Source: Bifidobacterium breve
GTDB lineage: Bacteria > Actinomycetota > Actinomycetes > S36-B12
Reading direction: 5' to 3'
Length of the DNA stretch: 9,136 bases
Assembly: GCA_945900705.1 (NCBI GenBank)
Contig: CAMDKJ010000059.1
Coordinates: 1-9,136 of the forward strand
Position 1 is the stretch's first letter; every line of letters begins with the position of its first letter. Below the pieces are notes generated by a model. It did no database searches. It saw nothing but the letters and a program-made list of their open reading frames with translations, and was not told the DNA's origin. A program made the translations under genes and the position numbers. Below, in pieces: positions 1 to 7,362 of this stretch.

Positions 1-243
1 TGCATCGAGGCTTGCCCGACACGTGCGCTTACCATGACCAATGAGTTTGAGTTGGCGGATAACAATCGCGCTGACCTCATTTACGAGAAGCAGGATCTGT
101 TGGCGCCACTGCTACCGGGGATGCTCGCACCTCCGCACCCGATGGTTCCCGGCACCACCGACACTGACTACTACGCCAATCGGATTACCGGATCGGTGCC
201 AGAGCAAGCGGTGGTTGCGGATGTAGAGCAGGTGTCACCGTGA
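1..243 (+). CDS. nuoI: NADH-quinone oxidoreductase subunit I, 3' end only
   Basis: This is the C-terminal 80 residues of the complex I subunit that carries two 4Fe-4S clusters (N6a and N6b) and passes electrons toward the quinone-reducing site. The reading frame is open from the first base and begins with CIEACPT, the end of a ferredoxin-type C-x2-C-x2-C-x3-C-P motif. The third and fourth cysteines of the second cluster are therefore residues 1 and 5 here, and the rest of both motifs lies upstream of the window. After this come the conserved FELADNNR and a Tyr/Glu/Lys-rich stretch (IYEKQDLL), then a Pro-rich tail of about 40 residues ending VEQVSP. Such a tail is common in actinobacterial NuoI. 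The TGA stop at 241-243 overlaps the GTG start of nuoJ. Being followed by nuoJ makes the identity secure. The ATG at 34 is internal. Confidence 0.95.
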   Translation, partial: CIEACPTRALTMTNEFELADNNRADLIYEKQDLLAPLLPGMLAPPHPMVPGTTDTDYYANRITGSVPEQAVVADVEQVSP

Positions 244-1010
244 CCGCAGTGAATCTGGGCGAAGAAATTGTCTTTTGGTTCAGCGGCGGTTTAGCGGTGC
301 TGGGGGCGCTTGGGTTAATCCTTTCGCGAAAAGCAGTGCACAGCGCACTCTGGGTGGCACTGACAATGATCAATCTCGCGGTTTTATACGTTGCCAACTC
401 GGCGCCGTTCCTTGGCATGGTTCAGGTGGTTGTGTATACCGGTGCGGTGATGATGCTCTTCCTGTTCGTCTTAATGGTGGTGGGAGTCGATTCGTCCGAC
501 TCGCTAATCGAAACCCTAAAGGGTCAGCGCTTGGTTGCCATTGTGCTGGCCGTGGGCCTGGCAATCCTGCTCGTGGCCGGCATAGGTGCAGGCTTGACCG
601 ATGTCGTGCCGGTGGGACTAGATGAGGCGAATGGCGTTGATGGGGGCAATGTTCAAGGCATCGCGCGCCTACTTTTCACTGATTACCTTGTCGCTTTTGA
701 AGTCACTTCAGCGTTGCTTATTACCGCTGCCCTAGGCGCGATGGTGTTAGCTCATCGTGAACGCTGGCTACCGCGCGCAAGCCAAGAAGAACTATCCAAG
801 GCCAGATTCATTGGTGCCGGGCACCCCGGTAACCTGCCTAGTTCTGGCACCTATGCGCGCCACAATGCGGTAGATACTCCGGCATTACTACCCGACGGTT
901 CACCAAGTGCGCTGAGTATCCCGGGGCCACTTGTTGCCCGAGGTGATGTGCGCCCCGTAGACCACCACGAGGTTGAGCAGATCGAAAGCTTGGGTGGGGG
1001 GTCGAAATGA
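240..1010 (+). CDS. nuoJ: NADH-quinone oxidoreductase subunit J with long C-terminal tail
   Basis: This is a membrane-arm subunit of complex I (256 residues) lying between the quinone site and the antiporter-like subunits. Hydrophobic helices are visible at about residues 10-28, 35-52, 58-82, 98-118 and 148-171. The third contains the family signature VVYTGAVMMLFLFVLMV (about 64-80), the helix that carries a pi-bulge in known structures. Glu154 sits in the last helix (VAFEVTSALL). Residues 172-256 form a hydrophilic tail of about 85 residues with no membrane segment. E. coli NuoJ is about 184 residues and lacks such a tail, whereas actinobacterial NuoJ proteins are typically longer. The GTG start at 240 overlaps the nuoI stop by 4 bp and has an AGGTG Shine-Dalgarno at 230-234, five bases upstream. 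The stop overlaps the nuoK start. Confidence 0.95.
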   Translation: MTAVNLGEEIVFWFSGGLAVLGALGLILSRKAVHSALWVALTMINLAVLYVANSAPFLGMVQVVVYTGAVMMLFLFVLMVVGVDSSDSLIETLKGQRLVAIVLAVGLAILLVAGIGAGLTDVVPVGLDEANGVDGGNVQGIARLLFTDYLVAFEVTSALLITAALGAMVLAHRERWLPRASQEELSKARFIGAGHPGNLPSSGTYARHNAVDTPALLPDGSPSALSIPGPLVARGDVRPVDHHEVEQIESLGGGSK

Positions 1011-1306
1011 ATCCGGCGAACTACATAATCTTGTCGGCAATCCTCTTTAGCCTCGGTGCGATCGGGGTATTGGTCCGCCGCAACGCGATCATCGTCTTCA
1101 TGAGTGTTGAACTGATGCTCAATGCCGCGAACTTAGCGTTTGTTGCCTTTGCCCGCATGAACGGCAACCTAGATGGTCAGGTTGCCGCTTTCTTCGTCAT
1201 GGTGGTGGCAGCCGCTGAAGTTGTCGTTGGCCTGGCAATAATCGTGACGATTTTTAGAAGTAGACGCTCGGCCTCCATTGATGAACCAAATTTGCTCAAG
1301 TATTAG
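1007..1306 (+). CDS. nuoK: NADH-quinone oxidoreductase subunit K
   Basis: This is a small three-helix complex I subunit (99 residues, the usual family length), homologous to mitochondrial ND4L and to MrpC. The helices are at about residues 5-23, 28-50 and 58-84. Two membrane glutamates known to be important for proton translocation are present: Glu35 in MSVELMLNAANL and Glu71 in AAAEVVVGLAI, matching E. coli Glu36 and Glu72. A short polar tail (SRRSASIDEPNLLKY) ends the protein. The ATG at 1007 overlaps the nuoJ TGA by 4 bp, and a G-rich Shine-Dalgarno (GGGGGG, about 996-1001) lies just upstream. The stop TAG is at 1304-1306, followed by the only sizeable gap in the nuo run. Confidence 0.97.
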   Translation: MNPANYIILSAILFSLGAIGVLVRRNAIIVFMSVELMLNAANLAFVAFARMNGNLDGQVAAFFVMVVAAAEVVVGLAIIVTIFRSRRSASIDEPNLLKY

Positions 1307-1331
1307 CCGCATCCGGCAGCTACCGACGAAT

Positions 1332-1345
1332 AGGATCCGACCTTG
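1332..1345 (+). promoter_or_regulatory. Shine-Dalgarno and TTG start of nuoL
   Basis: AGGA at 1332-1335 stands seven bases before the TTG at 1343, good spacing for a ribosome binding site. The nearest alternative, ATG at 1355, is in frame but has no purine-rich sequence at a suitable distance. TTG is therefore the better start. The 36-bp nuoK-nuoL gap (1307-1342) holds this site and nothing else that I can recognise. Confidence 0.6.
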
Positions 1346-3238
1346 ATAGCGCTCATGCCCGCAGCGGGCGTGTTCTCCCTGATTTGGTTGCTGATTGCCT
1401 TGCCACTTTTTGGGGCGGCTGTGCTTCTGCTCGGAGGCCGTCGCACGAACTCGTGGGGCCCGTACCTCGGAGTGCTAACCGTGGTCGGATCCGCGGTGCT
1501 CGCTGTGTTGATGCTGGTCGCCATGATGGGGCATCCAGCAGAGGAGCGCTCGGTCGGACAGACCTTATTCACTTGGGTTTTCGCCGATGGGTTCCAAGCC
1601 GATATGGCTTTCCAGCTTGACCAACTTTCGATGGTTTTCGTCCTACTAATAACCATTGTGGGTTCACTGATCCATATCTATTCCATCGGCTACATGTCAC
1701 ATGATGCCGATAAGCGGAAGTTCTTCGGCTACCTGAACTTATTCGTTGCGGCTATGTTGTTGCTGGTTCTTGCTAACAACTACCTCCTGCTCTATGTCGG
1801 CTGGGAGGGAGTGGGATTGGCTAGCTACCTGTTGATCGGGTTCTGGCAGATCAAACCCACGGCTGCGGCTGCCGCTAAGAAAGCTTTCATCATCAACCGC
1901 GTTGGTGACGTAGGTCTGAGTCTGGCGATCATGGTCATGTTCGTGACTTTTGGTTCGGTTTCGTTTAGTGACGTGTTTAGCCAGGCCGGCGAAGCCAGTG
2001 AAGGCACCCTTACGGCAATCGGCCTGCTCCTGCTCTTGGCGGCCTGCGGTAAATCAGCGCAGTTCCCGCTGCAAGCTTGGCTCCTTGATGCGATGGAAGG
2101 CCCGACACCGGTATCTGCGCTAATTCACGCAGCGACCATGGTCACCGCCGGGGTGTATCTCATCGTTCGGAGTAATGCGGTATTCGATCGAGCAGTCTGG
2201 GCCGCCGGCGCCGTAGTTCTCATCGGGCTGATCACGATCTTCATGGGAGCCATCATCGGTTCGGCCAAGGACGACATCAAAAAGTCACTTGCTGGGTCGA
2301 CGATGAGTCAAATCGGCTACATGATTTTTGCCGCCGGATTGGGGCCAATCGGTTATGTATTCGCCATCTTCCACCTTTTGACCCACGGCGTTTTCAAAGC
2401 CGGGTTGTTCCTCGGCGCCGGCTCGGTAATGCATGGCATGAAGGACAACGTGAATATGCGCAGATACGGGGCGTTGCGCGGGTTAATGATCGTCACCTTC
2501 GTGACATTCATGGCCGGGTATCTGGCGATTATGGGTATCCCGCCGTTCGCTGGATTCTGGTCTAAGGACGAAATCATCCATGCTGCCTTCGAACGCAGCT
2601 GGGTCATTGGTGCTGCAGCGATTTTGGGAGCCGGCATAACTGGGTTCTACATGACTCGCATGATCGCTATGACCTTCTTCGGCAAGGCGCGGTGGGAGGA
2701 TGACGTGCATCCGCATGAGTCACCCGCTGTCATGACCATCCCCCTTGTCATCTTGGCGATCGGCTCCACCTTCCTGGGCATGGCATTGCTGTTCTGGGGA
2801 AATATAGAAACTTGGCTCGAGCCAGTTGTTGGATTCTCGAGTAATCCCACCCCGTTGTCATCCACCACGTTGATGGCTATCACTTTGGTGGTTGTCTTGA
2901 TCGGTGCTTTCATTGGTTGGCGCCAGTACGGGTCTAAGCCGGTGCCGGTCGACGCGCCTTCGGGTAATTGGTTAACCCGCGCGGCCCGACGTGATCTTTA
3001 TGGTGATTTGGTGAACGAGGTGGTCGTGGTGCGCCCGTCCTTCACACTTGCTCGTTGGCTTACGTGGTTCGACTCGTCCTGGATTGACGGTTTCGTTAAC
3101 GGGAGCGCCGCATTCGTTGGTGGTGCCTCGGGCCGATTGCGTCGCACCCAATCAGGTTTTGCTCGCTCATACGCACTTTCAATGTTGGGTGGCGCAGTCT
3201 TAATTGTTGCCGCTCTCGTCTTGGTGAGGCTTTCATGA
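1343..3238 (+). CDS. nuoL: NADH-quinone oxidoreductase subunit L
   Basis: This is the most distal antiporter-like proton-pumping subunit of complex I (631 residues), homologous to ND5 and MrpA. The core proton-path residues are in place: Glu155 in LYVGWEGVGLASYLL, Lys237 in GKSAQFPLQAWLLDAM, His262 in ALIHAATMVTAGVYL, the pair His344/His348 in FHLLTHGVFKA, and Lys408-Asp409-Glu410 in FAGFWSKDEI. A polar, Arg-rich segment at about 545-600 fits the long lateral amphipathic helix that lies along NuoM and NuoN. It is followed by the final membrane helix at about 610-630 that anchors it. The TTG start is chosen for its ribosome binding site; starting at ATG 1355 would remove only four residues. 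The TGA stop overlaps the nuoM ATG by 4 bp, which suggests translational coupling. No frame disruption is seen. Confidence 0.97.
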   Translation: MIALMPAAGVFSLIWLLIALPLFGAAVLLLGGRRTNSWGPYLGVLTVVGSAVLAVLMLVAMMGHPAEERSVGQTLFTWVFADGFQADMAFQLDQLSMVFVLLITIVGSLIHIYSIGYMSHDADKRKFFGYLNLFVAAMLLLVLANNYLLLYVGWEGVGLASYLLIGFWQIKPTAAAAAKKAFIINRVGDVGLSLAIMVMFVTFGSVSFSDVFSQAGEASEGTLTAIGLLLLLAACGKSAQFPLQAWLLDAMEGPTPVSALIHAATMVTAGVYLIVRSNAVFDRAVWAAGAVVLIGLITIFMGAIIGSAKDDIKKSLAGSTMSQIGYMIFAAGLGPIGYVFAIFHLLTHGVFKAGLFLGAGSVMHGMKDNVNMRRYGALRGLMIVTFVTFMAGYLAIMGIPPFAGFWSKDEIIHAAFERSWVIGAAAILGAGITGFYMTRMIAMTFFGKARWEDDVHPHESPAVMTIPLVILAIGSTFLGMALLFWGNIETWLEPVVGFSSNPTPLSSTTLMAITLVVVLIGAFIGWRQYGSKPVPVDAPSGNWLTRAARRDLYGDLVNEVVVVRPSFTLARWLTWFDSSWIDGFVNGSAAFVGGASGRLRRTQSGFARSYALSMLGGAVLIVAALVLVRLS

Positions 3239-4770
3239 CCCCCTGGTTGACGATCCTCGCAGTCGTACCCCTGATCGGCAGTGTCCTCGTGGTTTTGCTT
3301 CCTAAGTCACGACCGACTCTTGCTAAGCAATTGGCGTTGGCAATTTCATTAGTCACCTTGGCATTGACCATCGTCATGGCGCTGCAGTTCAATGGTGCTT
3401 CCAATGAGCCGTTTCAGTTCGTAGAGTCCTACCCATGGATACCCGCGTTTGGTATTTCATATTCGGTTGGTGTTGACGGCATCGGGCTAGTCCTGATCGC
3501 ATTAGCCACGACTTTGGTGCCGATTGTGGTTATTGCGGGGTGGCGGGATGTTGATGCCACCAGCGGCGGTTCGGTTAAGGGCTACTTCGCATTGATTTTG
3601 GCGATGGAAACATTGATGATCGGGGTGTTCGCCGCCACCGACGTCTTCATGTTCTTCGTCTTATTTGAAGTAATTCTGATCCCGGTCTACTTCATGATCG
3701 GCCGTTACGGCGGCCCGCAACGGTCCTACGCAGCAGTCAAATTCCTGCTCTACAGCCTGCTCGGGGGGCTGTTCATGTTGGCCTCGATGATCGGGCTTTA
3801 TGTGGTTTCAGCCCAGGTTACCGGCCAAGGTACTTTTGATTACCTTTCGCTAGTGGGGCTGGAAATGGACCCAATGGCCGAGAAATTACTGTTCCTCGGG
3901 TTCTTTTTCGCCTTCGCGATAAAGGCCCCGCTCTGGCCTTTCCACACCTGGTTGCCCGATGCGGCAAGTGCTTCAAAGCCCGGAACCGCGGTATTGCTTA
4001 TCGGAGTGCTCGACAAAGTCGGAACCTTCGGCATGATCCGGTACTGCCTGCCGATCTTCCCGGCCGCGAGCGAGTTTTATGCACCCGTTGTCATCGGCAT
4101 GGCACTTGTCGGCATCTTCTATGGCGCCTATGTGGCACTAAACCAAAATGACATGAAGCGATTGTTCGCGTACTCTTCAATGTCGCACTTCGGTTTCATC
4201 GCACTAGGTATTTTTGTATTCACCACCGTTGGTCAAAGCGGCTCGGTCGTATACATGGTTGCGCATGGATTATCGACGGCGGCGCTCTTCTTAACCGCCG
4301 GATTCCTGATGCAGCGCGCCAATGAGTCGAGCTTGATCTCAGACTTTGGCGGGGTGAATAAGGCCGCGCCGGTACTTGCCGGGTTCTTCATGTTTGCCGC
4401 GTTGTCGTCACTGGCGCTGCCAGGGCTGGTGTCTTTCGTGGGTGAGTTCATGGTGCTGCTCGGCACGTTCCAGCGTTACCTTTTTGTCGGCGGGATTGCC
4501 ACCTTGGGCATTGTCATCACGGCGGCTTATGTGCTGCGTCTTTACCAGAAGACAATGACCGGACCGCTGGCTCCAAAACTAGTTGGCATGAAAGACCTAG
4601 GCGGCCGAGAAGTTATTGCGCTAATGCCGATTGCGGCCTTGACATTAGTGCTCGGGTTTTTCCCGGCTCCGATATTGAATGTCATAAACCCGGCGGTGGA
4701 TCGCGTCATGACGACGATTGGCGCTACCGACCCAAGCCCCACCATCACAAGTGAAGGGAGCGGCAAGTGA
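3235..4770 (+). CDS. nuoM: NADH-quinone oxidoreductase subunit M
   Basis: This is the middle antiporter-like proton-pumping subunit of complex I (511 residues), homologous to ND4 and MrpD. Visible key residues are Glu145 in FVLFEVILIPVYFMIG, Lys230 and His237 in AIKAPLWPFHTWLPDA, Lys261 in GVLDKVGTFGMIRY, and Glu404 in FVGEFMVLLG. These correspond to the E. coli residues shown to matter for pumping. The segment after LPDA reads ASASKPGTAVLL rather than the more widespread HAEAPTAGSVLLA; I recall this form from actinobacterial NuoM. About 14 hydrophobic helices fill the protein. The ATG at 3235 overlaps the nuoL stop by 4 bp, with GGTGAGG at 3223-3229 as Shine-Dalgarno, five bases away. The stop overlaps the nuoN GTG. 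Confidence 0.97.
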   Translation: MTPWLTILAVVPLIGSVLVVLLPKSRPTLAKQLALAISLVTLALTIVMALQFNGASNEPFQFVESYPWIPAFGISYSVGVDGIGLVLIALATTLVPIVVIAGWRDVDATSGGSVKGYFALILAMETLMIGVFAATDVFMFFVLFEVILIPVYFMIGRYGGPQRSYAAVKFLLYSLLGGLFMLASMIGLYVVSAQVTGQGTFDYLSLVGLEMDPMAEKLLFLGFFFAFAIKAPLWPFHTWLPDAASASKPGTAVLLIGVLDKVGTFGMIRYCLPIFPAASEFYAPVVIGMALVGIFYGAYVALNQNDMKRLFAYSSMSHFGFIALGIFVFTTVGQSGSVVYMVAHGLSTAALFLTAGFLMQRANESSLISDFGGVNKAAPVLAGFFMFAALSSLALPGLVSFVGEFMVLLGTFQRYLFVGGIATLGIVITAAYVLRLYQKTMTGPLAPKLVGMKDLGGREVIALMPIAALTLVLGFFPAPILNVINPAVDRVMTTIGATDPSPTITSEGSGK

Positions 4771-6329
4771 ATTCCATCGCCGCAGCGACGGTCGATGTAC
4801 CGTTCACTCTCCCAATCGTCGATTACAACGCGATTGCACCGATCCTGATCTTGTTGGGAGCAGGTGTGGTTTCGGTTCTAGTCGAGGCATTACTGCCGAG
4901 GGGGTCGCGGCGCTTCATTCAACTATTTGTGGTATTCGGTGCCCTGATCGCGGCGCTGGTGTGGTTATGCACGATCACCGGTGTTCGGGTAGTGACAGCT
5001 GAGGGTGCAATCGCTATAGACGGCCCAGCGCTTTTGATGCAGGGAGCGATATTGGTGCTCGCGCTCTTAGGTGCGCTCCTTATGGCTGAGCGATCACTTG
5101 ATCCAAGTGGTGATGTTTTCGCTGCGCGCGCTTCTTCACTTCCTGGTTCTGAGGATGAAAAACAGTTCACGGCGCGTGGATACCTGCAGACCGAAGTGTG
5201 GCCACTGTTCTTGTTCGCGGTTTCGGGCATGGTTTTGTTTGTCTCAGCCAATGATCTATTGCTGATGTTCGTGGCCCTCGAAGTGATGTCATTGCCGCTG
5301 TACCTGCTAGCTGGCATGGCGCGCCGCCGCCGATTGCTCTCGCAGGAGGCGGCGCTCAAGTACTTCTTACTCGGTGCCTTTTCCTCAGCTTTCTTTATCT
5401 ATGGGGTAGCGCTGGTTTACGGTTACGCGGCATCAACGCAGTTGCCGGTGATCGCGAGTGTTTTGACCGCGAAACCCGGGCAGACTTCATTGGCCCTGAT
5501 CGGCATGGCTTTGATCTTGGTTGGGCTGCTCTTCAAGGTCGCCGCGGTCCCATTTCACCAATGGACCCCGGACGTTTACCAGGGCGCACCGACTGCCGTT
5601 ACCGGGTTCATGGCGGCCACTGTCAAGATCGCGGCTTTCGGTGCACTAATGCGTGTGCTTTACGTCGGATTCGGCGGGATGCGTTGGGATTGGGTTCCGA
5701 TGATGTGGATCATCGCCATCTTGACGATGCTGGTGGGGTCGATTATCGCCATCAGCCAGAGCGACATCAAGCGCATGCTCGCGTACTCTTCCATTGCGCA
5801 GGCCGGTTTCATTTTGGTGGGTGTTATCGCGGCAAGCCCAGCAGGTCTAGCCGGTGCCCTGTTCTATTTGATCGCATACGGTTTTACCACTATCGGCGCC
5901 TTCGCCGTGATCTCGTTGGTTCGAGATGAATCCGGTGAGGCGACCAACTTGTCAAAATGGGCCGGGTTGGGGCGCAGATCCCCACTAGTCGGCGGTGTTT
6001 TCGCGTTGTTCATGCTAGGTCTTGCCGGCATCCCACTGACCAGTGGGTTTATCGGAAAGTTCAGCGTGTTCGCGGCCGCCATCGCCAGCGGCGATACCTG
6101 GCTGGTCATTGTGGCGGTGGTGGCCTCACTAATAGCTGGATTCTTCTATGTTCGGGTCATTGTGGTGATGTTCTTCACCGAGCCCGGACCACAGACCACC
6201 TCGGTGGTGGTGCCGTCGGCTTTCACGACCATTGCACTTGCGGCCGGAGCTGCTGTCACCCTAGTACTGGGTATCTTGCCCCAACCCGTCCTCGAATTGG
6301 TCAGCAATGCTGGCCTGTTCATTCGGTAG
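4767..6329 (+). CDS. nuoN: NADH-quinone oxidoreductase subunit N
   Basis: This is the antiporter-like complex I subunit nearest the NuoJ/K side (520 residues), homologous to ND2. Key residues are Glu172 in VALEVMSLPLYLLAG, Lys198 in QEAALKYFLLGAFSSA, Lys257 and His264 in LLFKVAAVPFHQWTPDVYQ, Lys287 in FMAATVKIAAFG, and Lys431 in SGFIGKFSVF. These align with E. coli Glu133, Lys158, Lys217, Lys247 and Lys395. The offset of about 40 residues comes from a longer N-terminus and a polar loop at about 108-143 (SLDPSGD to YLQTEV), typical of actinobacterial NuoN. The GTG start at 4767 overlaps the nuoM TGA by 4 bp, and AGGGAG at 4755-4760 lies six bases upstream. This is the last subunit gene of the operon; its TAG stop is 12 bp before the prenyl synthase. 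Confidence 0.97.
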   Translation: MNSIAAATVDVPFTLPIVDYNAIAPILILLGAGVVSVLVEALLPRGSRRFIQLFVVFGALIAALVWLCTITGVRVVTAEGAIAIDGPALLMQGAILVLALLGALLMAERSLDPSGDVFAARASSLPGSEDEKQFTARGYLQTEVWPLFLFAVSGMVLFVSANDLLLMFVALEVMSLPLYLLAGMARRRRLLSQEAALKYFLLGAFSSAFFIYGVALVYGYAASTQLPVIASVLTAKPGQTSLALIGMALILVGLLFKVAAVPFHQWTPDVYQGAPTAVTGFMAATVKIAAFGALMRVLYVGFGGMRWDWVPMMWIIAILTMLVGSIIAISQSDIKRMLAYSSIAQAGFILVGVIAASPAGLAGALFYLIAYGFTTIGAFAVISLVRDESGEATNLSKWAGLGRRSPLVGGVFALFMLGLAGIPLTSGFIGKFSVFAAAIASGDTWLVIVAVVASLIAGFFYVRVIVVMFFTEPGPQTTSVVVPSAFTTIALAAGAAVTLVLGILPQPVLELVSNAGLFIR

Positions 6330-6341
6330 TACCTTTGCCTC

Positions 6342-7337
6342 ATGCTGTTACCCACTCTGGAGGGCTTTTCTCCTGACCCGACCCTCGAAATTGATCTTGC
6401 ACAGGGGTTGGCTCGGGTTGAATCGGCGCTGGATCAGGCGGTGCGTAGTGAGTACCCGTTTGTCACGGCAGCCTCAAGGCATCTAGTTGATGCCGGAGGT
6501 AAGCGTTTTCGCCCTTTACTAGTCCTGCTGTCAGCGCATTTCGGTGATCCGGCGGCCGAGGCGGTGATCGCCGCCGCGGTAGCTGTTGAACTAACCCATG
6601 TTGCGACTTTGTACCACGATGATGTGATGGACGAAGCCGAGGTGCGCCGAGGTGCTGAAACCGCTAATGCACGTTGGGGTAACTCGGTGGCGATCTTGAC
6701 GGGCGATTTTCTGTTCGCCCGGTCTTCTGGAATTCTTGCGAACCTGGGCCCAGAAGCCGTTCGCATTCAAGCTGAAACCTTTGAGCGACTGTGTACCGGT
6801 CAGATCCTGGAGGCGGTGGGACCCGCCGATGGGATGGATCCGGTTAAGCATCATCTTGCGGTCTTGGCCGACAAAACTGGGTCCTTGATAGCCACGAGTT
6901 GCCGCTACGGAGCCATGGTTTCCGGTGCGAGCCCTGATGTCACTGAGGTATTGACCCGTTTCGGGGAGCTCATCGGAGTGGCTTTCCAACTTGCCGATGA
7001 CATCGTGGATATCACTTCTGACTCGGCACAGTCGGGCAAGACCCCGGGTATTGACCTGCGCGAAGGGGTGCCGACTCTGGCGACTTTGATCGCGCTGGGC
7101 GGTGAGGATCCGGCTGATGGGCGACTTCGTGAACTATTGCAGCGCCCACTGCCCGACGATGCCGAGCATGCGGAAGCCCTAGCTCTATTACGCGGCCACC
7201 GGGCCCTTGACGAAGCCCGGGCCGAAGCAGGCAGATGGGCGGATGAAGCCCGTGCGGTACTGGCACCCTTACCGGCGGGTGCGCCCAAAACCGCCCTAGA
7301 GACACTTTGTGATTACGTGGTAACTCGTACCGGTTAA
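6342..7337 (+). CDS. Long-chain trans-polyprenyl diphosphate synthase, probably for the menaquinone side chain
   Basis: This is a soluble all-trans prenyl diphosphate synthase (331 residues) that condenses isopentenyl diphosphate onto an allylic primer. The IPP-binding AGGKRFRP is at 51-58. The first Asp-rich motif is Asp93-Asp94-Val-Met-Asp97 in LYHDDVMDEAEVRRG, and the second is Asp219-Asp220-Ile-Val-Asp223 in FQLADDIVDI, followed by GKTPGIDLREGVPTL. The fifth residue before the first motif is Ala88. A small residue there usually leaves the chain pocket open and gives long products (about C35-C50), though exact length cannot be read from sequence. It lies 12 bp after nuoN on the same strand, and complex I reduces menaquinone in actinobacteria, so a role in the menaquinone tail is likely. 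ATG 6342 is the first possible start after an in-frame TAG. No strong Shine-Dalgarno is seen, so translation may depend on ribosomes finishing nuoN. Names used for relatives include ispB, hepT and grcC. Confidence 0.92.
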   Translation: MLLPTLEGFSPDPTLEIDLAQGLARVESALDQAVRSEYPFVTAASRHLVDAGGKRFRPLLVLLSAHFGDPAAEAVIAAAVAVELTHVATLYHDDVMDEAEVRRGAETANARWGNSVAILTGDFLFARSSGILANLGPEAVRIQAETFERLCTGQILEAVGPADGMDPVKHHLAVLADKTGSLIATSCRYGAMVSGASPDVTEVLTRFGELIGVAFQLADDIVDITSDSAQSGKTPGIDLREGVPTLATLIALGGEDPADGRLRELLQRPLPDDAEHAEALALLRGHRALDEARAEAGRWADEARAVLAPLPAGAPKTALETLCDYVVTRTG

Positions 7338-7362
7338 GTACCCGAATTAGTCGGGTTCGGTA
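7328..7362. terminator. Candidate bidirectional terminator between convergent genes
   Basis: An inverted repeat spans the convergent gene ends. The inner stem is ACCCGA (7340-7345) with TCGGGT (7351-7356) around a 5-base loop. The outer arms are TACCG (7328-7332) and CGGTA (7358-7362), separated from the inner stem by an unequal internal loop. The structure overlaps the stop codons of both the prenyl synthase (7335-7337) and rarD (7347-7349). No run of T follows on either side, so if it terminates transcription it is a weak or U-poor type. The intergenic space is only 9 bp. Confidence 0.35.

Noticed and set aside
34..243. A short gene of 69 residues starting at ATG 34
   Set aside because: The frame continues upstream to base 1 with the NuoI cysteine motif CIEACPT; this is the tail of nuoI.
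813..825. Inverted repeat GGTGC-CGG-GCACC inside nuoJ
   Set aside because: The 5-bp stem lies in a GC-rich coding region far from any gene boundary and is expected by chance.
1307..1342. A possible internal promoter in the nuoK-nuoL gap
   Set aside because: The gap is only 36 bp and shows no convincing -35/-10 pair. Apart from the Shine-Dalgarno for nuoL nothing is recognisable.
4919..5359. A 146-residue reading frame on the minus strand
   Set aside because: It is entirely antisense to nuoN, whose conserved residues are intact. It has low-complexity Ser/Thr/Arg-rich composition and no recognisable motif.
5561..5929. A 122-residue plus-strand frame inside nuoN (and a similar one at 5957-6376)
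   Set aside because: They are out-of-frame shadows of nuoN, rich in Arg, His and Gly with no helices or motifs. NuoN itself reads without interruption, so there is no frameshift.
6591..6989. Minus-strand frames over the prenyl synthase (also 6434-6766 and 6905-7288)
   Set aside because: They are antisense to a gene with both Asp-rich motifs intact, and their composition is that of a frame shadow.
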